The notes under the pieces are model-generated. The model was not told where the DNA came from. It saw nothing but the letters and a program-made list of their open reading frames with translations, and did not search any database. A stretch of 64,000 nt of DNA from JAFLTL01 sp964389525. Lineage in GTDB: Bacteria > Bacteroidota > Bacteroidia > Bacteroidales > Muribaculaceae. This document shows, in pieces, positions 25,074 to 33,709 of the stretch (position 1 is the first letter of the stretch; every line of letters begins with the position of its first letter). The stretch is from contig CAYMEX010000012.1 of the NCBI GenBank assembly GCA_964389525.1, forward strand, positions 1-64,000, read 5' to 3'. The position numbers and the translations under genes are program-made.

Positions 25074-25101
25074 GAATCAGTCATAAGACAACAAAAGCAG
25101 G

Positions 25102-25138
25102 CAGGCTCCGTCGGCTAAACGGCGGAGCCTGTATTTTT
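25102..25138 (+). terminator. Terminator of the S41 peptidase gene
   Basis: CAGGCTCCG (25102-25110) and CGGAGCCTG (25123-25131) form the stem, followed by TATTTTTTC. Confidence 0.85.
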
Positions 25139-25324
25139 TCTTCAGAACAGGTCATAATCAGTCGGTATGAAACAGCCGTCTTATGCGCGGAAGCATAAAG
25201 CCGGAAACACGCCTGCAGTCAATCTTACCGAGCAACAGAACGGCAATCAGAGCAATCCAAAAATACATGTCAGATCAGAGCTTATTTTGAGACCTTAACG
25301 TCAAGTTATTCATCTTTGACAAAA

Positions 25325-26398
25325 CTATATGATCGGACTCTCCGACATACTTTCATCGGCAAACTCGTCTACCGTCACACCAAACTCAATGCCATCGAAC
25401 AAAACGGCCGGATTATTTATGGCAATATTGTAGACGTATGCACATCCGATTTTCCATTGAGAGAGCGTACCGCCCGATGCAGGATACATAATACGACCGC
25501 AATCTGTTCCAGGAACAAGTATATAGTCGGGCGTATGTGATCCCGGGAACAGTTTTCCCCCTGTCGCCTTGTCGAAGATCTCACAGTCGACCGAAATATA
25601 TGTACCGGTGAACGACTGACTGCTTTCATCGTAGGACAATGGATCGAGCTGTTGCGGGATAAAGAAATCGATATTATTCCCGACACTGCCATCCGACACA
25701 TCGGTCACATCGGAAGTAAGGACGAGTGCATCGCCCTTTTCTTCTGACGAATAAAGTGTAACATTTCCCATAAGTGCCTGGCTGTGCCAGTATCCTGAAG
25801 TGTCACTGCCGGGATAGGTTGTCTGGCGCGGATAGAAAAACGACGCACGCTTGTATATGTTTCCAATCTCGACACTTCTGACTTTCACAATGATATCAGC
25901 ATTGTCGCTCGACAGGCACACATCGACCATAGAAAGCGCATGCCTGAAGTTGACCCTTACAGGAGCCGCAGTCTGAATCTCTCCGTAATTCACCGCATAC
26001 AGGAGATCGACGTTACCCGGATTGGCGTAATTGTTGATGCTCGCAGTCCCGGTAGGCGACCCGTCCACATCGGGAGACGCTGCCAGATCCGGGCTAACCG
26101 AATAGAAACTTACAGGTGAGTCGGGCCAGTAGGCCGGCGTCGAGCATACCCAATTCGACCCCTCACGCTCGACCAGCACATTATCCATCAGTTTTTCACC
26201 GTTGGCGAAAGCAGTAACCGCAAAATTACTAATTGTAGCTGTAGTCGTAGGCGCCCCACGCGATACAACAGCCGGAACCACCGCACTGAATGTGATCAGT
26301 GACGAATCCAAAGGCTCAACGCCGGTCACATCATCCGACACACAGGATACGGCAATAGACGCACAAGCCAAGATACATGCCAACAGCTTAACTTTCAT
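25325..26398 (-). CDS. Fimbrillin-type (Mfa-like) lipoprotein
   Basis: The 357-residue protein has a lipobox signal (MKVKLLACILACASIAVSC). The body follows the Bacteroidales fimbrillin plan: a Ser/Thr-rich N-domain with ITFSAVVPAVVSRG, a central PVRVNFRHALSMVDVCLSSD typical of Mfa_like_1 domains, and a C-terminal domain with QWKIGCAYVYNI (WxxGxxYxYxI is the family's hallmark). It would be exported and built into a fimbria or stay on the surface. The next gene upstream in the operon encodes a second fimbrial lipoprotein. The subunit class (major or tip) cannot be told. Confidence 0.8.
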   Translation of the reverse strand: MKVKLLACILACASIAVSCVSDDVTGVEPLDSSLITFSAVVPAVVSRGAPTTTATISNFAVTAFANGEKLMDNVLVEREGSNWVCSTPAYWPDSPVSFYSVSPDLAASPDVDGSPTGTASINNYANPGNVDLLYAVNYGEIQTAAPVRVNFRHALSMVDVCLSSDNADIIVKVRSVEIGNIYKRASFFYPRQTTYPGSDTSGYWHSQALMGNVTLYSSEEKGDALVLTSDVTDVSDGSVGNNIDFFIPQQLDPLSYDESSQSFTGTYISVDCEIFDKATGGKLFPGSHTPDYILVPGTDCGRIMYPASGGTLSQWKIGCAYVYNIAINNPAVLFDGIEFGVTVDEFADESMSESPII

Positions 26399-26467
26399 AG
26401 ATCGTATAGTTTAGATTATCGACTCCCCAATAATGTCATCACTGACAAAGTATATAGACATAACACA

Positions 26468-27460
26468 TTATCTGTCATTGAAGTTTATCACCACTGTGTT
26501 CCACTGGTCTACGGAAACATCAAAACTGCCTGTGGTGCCCGAAGACTCCGGTATGTCAATCCCCTGAATATGTATCCATACATCCATAGGATCAGCTGCT
26601 TCTACGATCTGCGACGTCACATCACATTCATAACTGTAACAGGAACCGTCGGAAAGCCAAACAAACAAATAAAGGATATTACGCACATCTGAATCTGCCG
26701 CTCGCCCAAATGAGAGAAATTCACCATATATCCCCGATCTGCCGGAACATGCCACCGCAAATGGCAATGTAGCTCCTTCAGGCGATAGAGAAAGGTCGGA
26801 TATCCTTAGCGACCCCGACATTCCGCTCATCGCCGCACTCACACGCCTGACACCACCAAGCCCCGACACCCCTGACACAACAACATGGTATCGTCGGACT
26901 ATACACTCAGGATGGACGGGCAACAGCTTGTATTTCGACGATTTGACACAGACGTCTCCCGACAGCAGTATCTGATATGACAACATGTCAAAACCAAGAC
27001 CTACATATGGAGTATGATCACACCACAACATGCCCGGGCTTTTCACTACAGTTTCATCTATGCCTTCCGGCAGACCGACGTTGTGTTCAGCCCCGGACGA
27101 CACCGGCGAAAACAACTCACACGCAGGAGTCGATATGGTAAACAGGTCATAAGAGTCATCGTTATCAAATATGACCTGAGCATCGTCATTTACAGTTATA
27201 AAGGCATAATCGCCCAACGGGAGTCTCACTTCACCGCCACAAGCGTCGGGAAAATCAAAACGCCACGCTGTTTTATCATCATCACGGAAGAAAAAACAGG
27301 CCATACCATCAGGAGAAGCATCAGGCGCAAGATCCCAATGGTAGTCGATATCAAGTGAACCGATATAATTCTCACAGCCTATGATGCCTTCATTAATACA
27401 TGACTGCATCAGCAACGAAACCAGAACGGCACCACACGGCTGAACGTAATTACCTATCAT
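26468..27460 (-). CDS. DUF5119/FimB-Mfa2-like fimbrial lipoprotein
   Basis: The 330-residue protein has a short lipobox signal (GAVLVSLLMQSC). It resembles the DUF5119/Mfa2 group of fimbrial anchor and accessory proteins: FFFRDDDKTAWRFDF, LPLGDYAFITVNDD and a C-terminal segment ending FDVSVDQWNTVVINF. These proteins anchor or limit the fimbria on the outer membrane. It lies 69 bases upstream of the fimbrillin-like gene on the same strand, so the pair is probably one operon. Confidence 0.7.
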   Translation of the reverse strand: MIGNYVQPCGAVLVSLLMQSCINEGIIGCENYIGSLDIDYHWDLAPDASPDGMACFFFRDDDKTAWRFDFPDACGGEVRLPLGDYAFITVNDDAQVIFDNDDSYDLFTISTPACELFSPVSSGAEHNVGLPEGIDETVVKSPGMLWCDHTPYVGLGFDMLSYQILLSGDVCVKSSKYKLLPVHPECIVRRYHVVVSGVSGLGGVRRVSAAMSGMSGSLRISDLSLSPEGATLPFAVACSGRSGIYGEFLSFGRAADSDVRNILYLFVWLSDGSCYSYECDVTSQIVEAADPMDVWIHIQGIDIPESSGTTGSFDVSVDQWNTVVINFNDR

Positions 27461-27466
27461 ACACTC

Positions 27467-27496
27467 GATCGTTGTTAATTATATTTAACAACGATC
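27467..27496. repeat. Perfect 12-bp palindromic hairpin upstream of the fimbrial pair
   Basis: GATCGTTGTTAA (27467-27478) and TTAACAACGATC (27485-27496) pair around a 6-base loop. It lies between the CcsA-like gene and the fimbrial lipoprotein gene, both on the minus strand. It could be an operator for the fimbrial operon or a weak terminator; no T-run follows on the minus strand. Confidence 0.6.
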
Positions 27497-27531
27497 ATAC
27501 GTCAGAAAAAGTTTACAGCAACAAAACGCAC

Positions 27532-28458
27532 TCAATAGGAGTGCAAGCCGGTAGTTATGCAAAACCATGTCACAACAACCGAGACGAGGGCTATTGCCGC
27601 AAACAAACGACTTATAGTGTGTCTACACACAGCAAGCAAAATGAGATATATGACAAACGACACTAATGCCGCAGTTTCTTTCGGATCCCACGACCAATAA
27701 CTGCCCCATGCCTCATGCGCCCACAACGAACCCAAAAGGATGCCGCATCCCAGAGAACTTTCTCCTAACAGAATATACAACCGGTTTTTAGATGAGACTG
27801 TCGCCGCAAATATAAAGAACGAATATGCGATCAGCACAAATGTGACATGAACAGGAAGCCACACTGAATCGAGTATCGGGTTATACGTTTTCAGGGCGGG
27901 ATGAATGCCGGTGACTTCCGATGCCACAACAAGAGCTGCGACGACCGCATAGGTCAATGACGAAGGCGAACGGAACACAAACGCCATCAGCAACAGCAGA
28001 AGTGCCACGATGCGGAGCGTATCGGCTACCGACACCAGCGGCAACGCACCAGCAAGCACTCCATTTAAGACTGTGTCGGCAGCAATCAATGACAACGGTA
28101 TCAGTGAGAGTTTCAGTAGACTGTCAGTATCGCGATAAAACAGCGAAGCCAATAAGAGCAAAAATGCAGAAACAGCACACAGCTTCAGGAAATGCAGATT
28201 GTTGTAAACGTGCTCAGTCATCACGCGTTCAGGCGTCAGATAGGACGAGCCCACGGGCAACCGCACGGCCCCACCGGCAGATATGTCATCGTCGTATTGG
28301 GCCGACAACGTTTCCATTGTCACAACGCATCCGCCGACACGCATCTGTCTCAGATCTCCTCCAAGCACAAAACACACAGCCAGCAAAACAACAGTGACAC
28401 AAGCCGCCATAAGCAAGCCGAAACGATATCTGACTATTTTATACGGCCAACCTGACAT
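27532..28458 (-). CDS. CcsA/CcmF-like cytochrome c biogenesis membrane protein
   Basis: The start at ATG 28458 (MSGWPYKIVRYRFG) is preferred over a TTG at 28473. About 308 residues with eight or so membrane helices carry the tryptophan-rich heme-handling motif WGSYWSWDPKETAAL near the C-terminus, flanked by conserved His residues (WAHEAW). Relatives move heme to the outside for attachment to cytochrome c. The ResB/Ccs1 partner usually next to or fused with it is not adjacent. The gene follows the Rid-like gene with 11 bases between them. Confidence 0.75.
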   Translation of the reverse strand: MSGWPYKIVRYRFGLLMAACVTVVLLAVCFVLGGDLRQMRVGGCVVTMETLSAQYDDDISAGGAVRLPVGSSYLTPERVMTEHVYNNLHFLKLCAVSAFLLLLASLFYRDTDSLLKLSLIPLSLIAADTVLNGVLAGALPLVSVADTLRIVALLLLLMAFVFRSPSSLTYAVVAALVVASEVTGIHPALKTYNPILDSVWLPVHVTFVLIAYSFFIFAATVSSKNRLYILLGESSLGCGILLGSLWAHEAWGSYWSWDPKETAALVSFVIYLILLAVCRHTISRLFAAIALVSVVVTWFCITTGLHSY

Positions 28459-28469
28459 CTGAATGAAAT

Positions 28470-29618
28470 TCAATAATCAGCATAGGCCGGATCACCGGCT
28501 TCAGTAATCGCCATGCACTCAATCTCGACAAGCCATCCCGGACGGCATACAGGCGCATGCACGGTCACAAACGGGACATCGGACAGACGCTCCGCCACAA
28601 TGTGCGACACGACACCGGCGTCGGAAGGATCACGGACATATACAACCGCATGAACGATATCGGCAAGAACTCCGCCGCCATCGGCAAGCAACGCCTCTAT
28701 GTTGGAAACAGCCCTGCAAGTCTGCATCGCCACATCGCCCGGCGCGACGATCTGCCCGTCGGGGCCTATGCTTGCAGTCCCGGAAACAATTATGTGCGTA
28801 CGATCTCCATATGCAATTGCTGTAGCGCGTTCAAACGCCACTCCGTAGTCGGTCGTGGCATTCAGGCTGCCAAGAGCCGACAGATGACGCGTCTGCCCTT
28901 TTTCAAGGCCATCTACGGCAAAAGCATCCAATGTGACGAGTGCCTCCCGATCAGATGACGCTCCCTCTATGCCTGTACTGGCGATAAATCCATGGGCCGG
29001 AGTGAGCCCCTGATCACAGAAAACTTCATTACGGGCTTTCACCATGCCGGCATAGCGCGTATCAATATCGCGCATGTACAGCCATGTGCGTTTGCATTCA
29101 CATGAAAGCCTCAAGGGAGCAAGCGAAGAAATATATGCCGAAAATATATCATGTGTGGCCTTATAGCTGTCGCCATGAGCAGTGAGCGACATTGTCCATA
29201 TATCGGTATATGGAGTACGCCTCACGACTGTGACATTACCGGTCGAGTCAGGCACGACACCGGCGGTCATTATTATCAAAAGTACCGCTTTCACGCCCTG
29301 ACGGCACGGACGCTGACCTATAACCGACAACGCTCCGGGAAGAACGGACAGGACGTCAGACGCCTCCTGCGCCTGATTAGTGACATCGGATAGGAACACA
29401 CGCTTCATCACCGTGACACAGCCGTCAACACGATAGCTGCGCATCGCCTCATCATAAGCACGGACAATGCGGTTAAGCTGATCAGACACGTTTCCTTCTG
29501 AACATGCGACCGGCACAAATGTGACATGAACCTCCCTTCTGCCTTTCGACATACGGGGAGCATACTCCGACACCCTTACTTCTATCCCGGATATTACAGA
29601 AAACTCATGCGCTATCAT
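28470..29618 (-). CDS. Rid/YjgF-family-like protein, two-domain, function unknown
   Basis: The start at 29618 (MIAHEFSVISGIEV) is preferred over the longer frame at 29660, whose first 14 residues are hydrophobic and unconserved. The C-terminal ~120 residues look like a RidA/YjgF domain: ASIGPDGQIVAPGDVAMQTC, then VVYVRDPSDAG and a PxWLVEIEC-type ending. The middle part may be a second diverged Rid domain. RidA proteins clear reactive enamines, but this longer type resembles FkbO/chorismatase-like proteins in layout and its reaction is unknown. It is co-oriented with, and just upstream of, the CcsA-like gene. Confidence 0.55.
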   Translation of the reverse strand: MIAHEFSVISGIEVRVSEYAPRMSKGRREVHVTFVPVACSEGNVSDQLNRIVRAYDEAMRSYRVDGCVTVMKRVFLSDVTNQAQEASDVLSVLPGALSVIGQRPCRQGVKAVLLIIMTAGVVPDSTGNVTVVRRTPYTDIWTMSLTAHGDSYKATHDIFSAYISSLAPLRLSCECKRTWLYMRDIDTRYAGMVKARNEVFCDQGLTPAHGFIASTGIEGASSDREALVTLDAFAVDGLEKGQTRHLSALGSLNATTDYGVAFERATAIAYGDRTHIIVSGTASIGPDGQIVAPGDVAMQTCRAVSNIEALLADGGGVLADIVHAVVYVRDPSDAGVVSHIVAERLSDVPFVTVHAPVCRPGWLVEIECMAITEAGDPAYADY

Positions 29619-29700
29619 ATACACAAAGATAAAAAACAATCGGAATAGCAGCAAAGTCACGTTACATCACTAAAAACAGCCTGAATCTCAATATTTTTTA

Positions 29701-29708
29701 TAACTTTG
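29701..29708 (+). promoter_or_regulatory. -7 box of the AlbA/HATPase gene
   Basis: TAACTTTG matches TAnnTTTG and lies 24 bases upstream of the ATG at 29732. Confidence 0.65.
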
Positions 29709-29731
29709 CATCTTGTAATACCACTGATTAT

Positions 29732-31174
29732 ATGACGATTGATTTAGGCTATATACAACATTTGGCTGAAAACCACGAAAGTGTTGATGTTGAGTTCAAG
29801 GAAACTACGGGGCAACTTGACCGAGGAATGGAAACATTGTGCGGTATGCTCAATGGTATTGGCGGTATCGTAATCTTTGGTATTAACAATTCATGCAAGA
29901 TTATCGGACAGGAAATCGGCGATAAGACAACACGCATGATTGGCGAGGCACTGCGCCGCTTCGAGCCTTCCGTTGAGATCCGACAGAAATATATCAAGCT
30001 GAAAGATTCGGAGAAACAACTGATTGTATTTGAAGCAGAGGGAAATAATCCCGATAGACCATATTCATACGATGGCAGACCTTATCAACGACACGACAGT
30101 GTCACATCTGTCATGCCGCACGATAAATATTCGCGTATGATTATGAACCGTGGCGGTCTCAAATACAAATGGGATGCCTTGCCTAACGAGAATTTGAAAT
30201 TTGAGGATCTTGACGAGAGCCGTATCCATTGGGCTATTAGGCAGGCTCTTGAATTAGGGAGACTGAAAGATGGCGCATATACCCGCGATCCGATTGCCAT
30301 TCTTGAAAAATTCAAAGTGCTTAAGAACGGTGTCTATAACAATGCTGCCGCCGTTCTTTTCGGCAAGGACTTCTTTTACTATCACAATTGCATTATCCGT
30401 CTTGCCCGTTTCCGAGGTATAGACAAACGCGAATTTATCGACAACCAACAGATTGAGGGAAATATCTTTGATATGCTCAACGAAGTTACTCCCTTTTTTC
30501 TTAAGCATCTCTCAGTAACAAGCCGAATGGAGGGGATGTATCGGAAGGATGAACTGGAAGTGCCGATAACAGCTTTACGCGAGTGTTGTGCCAACGCATT
30601 GGCACACATGGACTGGAGAAAGACCGCTTCCGTAGGAGTTGCCATATATGATGACCGCATAGAGATTGAGAACGCAGGTATGCTACCCGAAGATATACCT
30701 GCCACCCAACTGACATACAACTCTCATATACTTGACTCCCATACATCAGAGCCACCCAACGAGACCATCGCCCGCGTCATGTATTACAGTGGGGTCATCG
30801 AGCATTGGGGCAGAGGGTTGTCAATGATATTTGAAGACTGCAAACGCGCAGGACTTCAACAGCCGACTGTAACTGATGAAAGAGGAGTCGTCAAGGTAAC
30901 GTTTATGCGCCCTGATTTGTCGAGTCACAAAAATGACACGATAAATGACACGATAAATGACACGATAAATGACACGATAAATGACACGATAAATGAAAAT
31001 GAGAAAATGATTTATAATCGTATCGTTTCTTCGCCGGGAATCAGTGCGGTTGCTTTGGCTGATGAATTTGGCAAGAGCATCAGAACTATAATGAGAGCAT
31101 TGAAACATCTGGTAAATATAAATGTTATAGAATATCGCGGTTCTAAAAAGACAGGAGGCTATTTCAGTAAATAA
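29732..31174 (+). CDS. AlbA_2-domain ATP-binding transcriptional regulator
   Basis: The protein has 480 residues. The N-terminal ~130 residues form an AlbA_2 (Schlafen-like) domain: EFKETTGQLDRGMETLCGML, NGIGGIVIFGINNSCKIIGQ. A HATPase_c_4-type region follows near 265-365 (ALRECCANALAHMDW, IENAGMLPEDIP, HWGRGLSMIF). The C-terminal ~60 residues are a winged helix (GISAVALADEFGKSIRTI). Between the last two lies a run of five DTIN units from a 12-bp tandem repeat (30932-30993). Such proteins are often annotated RecG-like, and some belong to defence or stress loci. Two convergent hairpins end the gene. Confidence 0.75.
   Translation: MTIDLGYIQHLAENHESVDVEFKETTGQLDRGMETLCGMLNGIGGIVIFGINNSCKIIGQEIGDKTTRMIGEALRRFEPSVEIRQKYIKLKDSEKQLIVFEAEGNNPDRPYSYDGRPYQRHDSVTSVMPHDKYSRMIMNRGGLKYKWDALPNENLKFEDLDESRIHWAIRQALELGRLKDGAYTRDPIAILEKFKVLKNGVYNNAAAVLFGKDFFYYHNCIIRLARFRGIDKREFIDNQQIEGNIFDMLNEVTPFFLKHLSVTSRMEGMYRKDELEVPITALRECCANALAHMDWRKTASVGVAIYDDRIEIENAGMLPEDIPATQLTYNSHILDSHTSEPPNETIARVMYYSGVIEHWGRGLSMIFEDCKRAGLQQPTVTDERGVVKVTFMRPDLSSHKNDTINDTINDTINDTINDTINENEKMIYNRIVSSPGISAVALADEFGKSIRTIMRALKHLVNINVIEYRGSKKTGGYFSK
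30932..30993 (+). repeat. 12-bp tandem repeat inside the AlbA/HATPase gene
   Basis: About five perfect copies of ATGACACGATAA lie in frame, encoding DTIN repeats in the linker between ATPase-like domain and winged helix. The copy number can change by slippage without breaking the frame. Confidence 0.9.
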
Positions 31175-31190
31175 ACATGTCACAAAAAAG

Positions 31191-31226
31191 ATCATCGGCC
31201 TTGAAATCTATATCAAGCCCGATGAT
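31191..31226. terminator. Bidirectional terminator of the AlbA and HAD genes
   Basis: ATCATCGGCCTTGA (31191-31204) and TCAAGCCCGATGAT (31213-31226) pair with one mismatch. An A-run (CACAAAAAAG) lies on the left, giving a U-tract for the minus-strand HAD operon. Confidence 0.7.
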
Positions 31227-31253
31227 ATACAGGTGTTTATTTTTAATAAATCT

Positions 31254-32138
31254 CTATATGACTATGCCGCGTGACTCAAGAAGCAACCTCCCGAACTCGG
31301 CAATGTTTTCGGCCGTGACGGCAGGACGCGGGTCGGAGTCAACAGCTGTCTGCAAAGTCGTTTCGCCTGAAAGGACGAGCACTCCGAGCGATCCGGCATT
31401 CTGAGCCGTAGCGACATCGGTGTATATGCGGTCGCCGCACATCGCCACCTCATCGGGCTGCAGATCATATTTCGCCATTATGCACCGCAGCATGTCGGGA
31501 TTGGGCTTACCTATAACGATATCGGGACGACGGCCGGTGGCATGAAAAATGCACTCGCACATCGATCCGCAATCGACAAGAATGACCTCTTTGTCGGTCG
31601 GGCATACACGGTCGGGATTTGTCGCGATATATGGGATGCCCTGTGCAGCCCACCATGACGCTCTGCACAAACGGTCGTAGGTGAGGGTCATGTCGAACGA
31701 TACCACAAGAATGTCAGGACGGTCGGAAGGATCGTTCTCAGCCATCTCGAATCCGGCCTCCTCAAACTCGGCCGTCATGCTCGGCGTACCGAGCACAAAA
31801 AGGCGCTTTGCCTCGGGAAAATTCTGGTGTATATAATCTATCGTGGCAACCGCAGTCGTATACACCTCGTCGGGAGCAGCATCGATGCCGAGACTGCTGA
31901 GTTTGGCGATATAGTCGGCAATGCTTTTGGTCGGGTTATTTGTCAGAAACGAATAGCGTATGCCATTGTCGCTCAACGACTGCAGGAATGTCTTGGTAAA
32001 GGGGAACAACTTAGAACCAAGGTAAATGGTACCATCCATGTCGAGAGCGACATGCCTGATACGGCGACATGCCTCCATGAGACTGTCATGGGGCATATCG
32101 GTCATGTATCGGTCGAAACCGGAAGTATATGAGTGCAT
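31254..32138 (-). CDS. HAD-superfamily (NagD-like, HAD-IIA) phosphatase
   Basis: From the ATG at 32138 (MHSYTSGFDRYMTD) the protein has 294 residues; the longer frame overlaps the glpT end and adds basic, unconserved residues. HAD motifs are clear: VALDMDGTIYLG (nucleophile Asp), SFLTNNPTKS, the cap, GKPNPDM with the motif-III Lys, and MCGDRIYTDVATA (Asp pair). HAD-IIA members dephosphorylate small phosphosugars, including glycerol phosphate and phosphoglycolate. It follows glpT by two bases and is the last gene of the glp operon, which suggests action on glycerol 3-phosphate or a related metabolite (inference). Confidence 0.85.
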   Translation of the reverse strand: MHSYTSGFDRYMTDMPHDSLMEACRRIRHVALDMDGTIYLGSKLFPFTKTFLQSLSDNGIRYSFLTNNPTKSIADYIAKLSSLGIDAAPDEVYTTAVATIDYIHQNFPEAKRLFVLGTPSMTAEFEEAGFEMAENDPSDRPDILVVSFDMTLTYDRLCRASWWAAQGIPYIATNPDRVCPTDKEVILVDCGSMCECIFHATGRRPDIVIGKPNPDMLRCIMAKYDLQPDEVAMCGDRIYTDVATAQNAGSLGVLVLSGETTLQTAVDSDPRPAVTAENIAEFGRLLLESRGIVI

Positions 32139-32139
32139 A

Positions 32140-33666
32140 TTATTCAGCATTTTCTTTTTCCTGCTCGGCATAGAACTTCTGGGAACGCGCATATCCATCG
32201 CGGGGTGCCGCCCACATGGTGACAAACGTGACAGCACCAAGCACACCTATGCCGATAATGAGATAGAACACAACATTCCAGCCATAATGGTCAGCGATAA
32301 TGCCCACACCGATTGCCGAAAGGAACGAGCCTACATAACCGAAAATACCGGCAAGACCGTTGGCCGTAGCCGAGGCCTCTTTGGTAGCATGGTTGGCCGA
32401 CGAGATGCCGATGAGAGCCTGCGGTCCGTAGATAAAGAATCCGGCCATAGCAAGAATGATAACCGACGCGAGGAACGGCAACTGCGGGAAGAAGATGAAT
32501 ATGCACATAAAGAGCGATGCACCTATCATGCAGCAGAGACACATGCGGTGTGCCTTGCCGTTGAAAATATGATCGGTCGCCCATCCGGCAAAGATTGTTC
32601 CTACAATTGCAAAGATCTCAAAGGCAGCGACTGTCCATGCTGCATTTTCAATCGACATGCCACGCGCCTCGGTGAGGAATTTCGGGCCCCAGTCGAGAAT
32701 GCCCATGCGCATCACATAGACAAAGACATTGGCGATACAGAGCGTCCAGATCCAGCGGTTGGTCCACACCATAGCCTTGAGGAACTTGGCATGGGAGGGG
32801 GCTTTCTCACCGTTCTTCGTCTCTTTTTTGCCGGTGTTGGTACCCGGAAGTTCAGGCAGGCCTACCGAACGCGGATCGTCGCGCAAGCCCCAGAAAAGCC
32901 ATCCGGCACCAAGAACAGCAAGTCCGGCCGGCAACCAGAAGCACCACTTCCATGCACCCCAGTGTTTGGCGTACTGAAGTATCTGGTTCATGTCGTCGGC
33001 AACCTCAGGATTGAGCTTGAGATTAGCGGCAATGAGATTTATGATGTCGGGGTTGTTGCTCATGTCCTGCCCCATGATGCCCATGATATATCCGCACGCC
33101 ACAACAGCTGCAGCCGCTCCGATGGAGTGTGAGGTATTCCATATCGACATTTTGGTGGCCAGCTCTGAAGGATGGATCCAGCATGGCAACAGACGCGCAC
33201 ACGGAGGATAGCCGATGCCCTGAAATGCCTGATTGAGAACAATGGTGACCGCCATGACAAGAATGAGCATGTTGACAAGGTCGGGCGTCGCCTGCGCCGC
33301 CGTCGGATCGGCTCCAACCAGCCACGCGCTGATGTTGTAGCCATAGCCGAAAGCGAAGTTGGAGAGGGCGCACAAGAGAAGACCGATGGCCATGACCGCA
33401 CGCGCACTGTAACGGTCGACAATAAACCCGTTGACAAAACGTGAGAGACCATAGACAAGCGAACCTATGCCTATAACAATACCGAAATCGGTGTTGGAGA
33501 TGCCGTACTGCGCCGTCAGCCCGGGCATGGCAAGCGAGAAGTTCTTGCGTACAAAGTAATAAATCGCGTAGCCAATCATAGACACGACAATAGTGCGCAT
33601 CTGCCACGATTTAAACTGTTTAACTACTTCAGGCTTCCATGAGCCATAAATATTGTCTTTTGCCAT
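32140..33666 (-). CDS. glpT: Glycerol-3-phosphate transporter
   Basis: The 508-residue major-facilitator protein has 12 membrane helices. Conserved parts of the organophosphate:phosphate antiporter group are present: YAIYYFVRKNFSLAMPGL, SRFVNGFIVDRYSARA (the loop after helix 2), and GIGYPPCARLLPCWIHPSE. In E. coli GlpT imports glycerol 3-phosphate in exchange for phosphate. The position after glpABC supports the substrate. A cytoplasmic loop of about 40 charged residues separates the two halves. Confidence 0.9.
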   Translation of the reverse strand: MAKDNIYGSWKPEVVKQFKSWQMRTIVVSMIGYAIYYFVRKNFSLAMPGLTAQYGISNTDFGIVIGIGSLVYGLSRFVNGFIVDRYSARAVMAIGLLLCALSNFAFGYGYNISAWLVGADPTAAQATPDLVNMLILVMAVTIVLNQAFQGIGYPPCARLLPCWIHPSELATKMSIWNTSHSIGAAAAVVACGYIMGIMGQDMSNNPDIINLIAANLKLNPEVADDMNQILQYAKHWGAWKWCFWLPAGLAVLGAGWLFWGLRDDPRSVGLPELPGTNTGKKETKNGEKAPSHAKFLKAMVWTNRWIWTLCIANVFVYVMRMGILDWGPKFLTEARGMSIENAAWTVAAFEIFAIVGTIFAGWATDHIFNGKAHRMCLCCMIGASLFMCIFIFFPQLPFLASVIILAMAGFFIYGPQALIGISSANHATKEASATANGLAGIFGYVGSFLSAIGVGIIADHYGWNVVFYLIIGIGVLGAVTFVTMWAAPRDGYARSQKFYAEQEKENAE

Positions 33667-33709
33667 TGCGTGATTTTATGGTATTTGCAGTTTTATTCAG
33701 TAAAAGTAG

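Noticed and set aside
25158..25268. 36-codon minus-strand frame with a hydrophobic start (MYFWIALIAVLLLGK)
   Set aside because: No ribosome site or promoter was seen and it is too short to support; a real small membrane peptide cannot be excluded.
30932..30993. Possible CRISPR array
   Set aside because: The units are contiguous 12-bp copies without spacers and lie in frame inside a gene.
32026..33132. A 368-codon plus-strand frame
   Set aside because: Antisense to glpT and the HAD gene, both with clear motifs.
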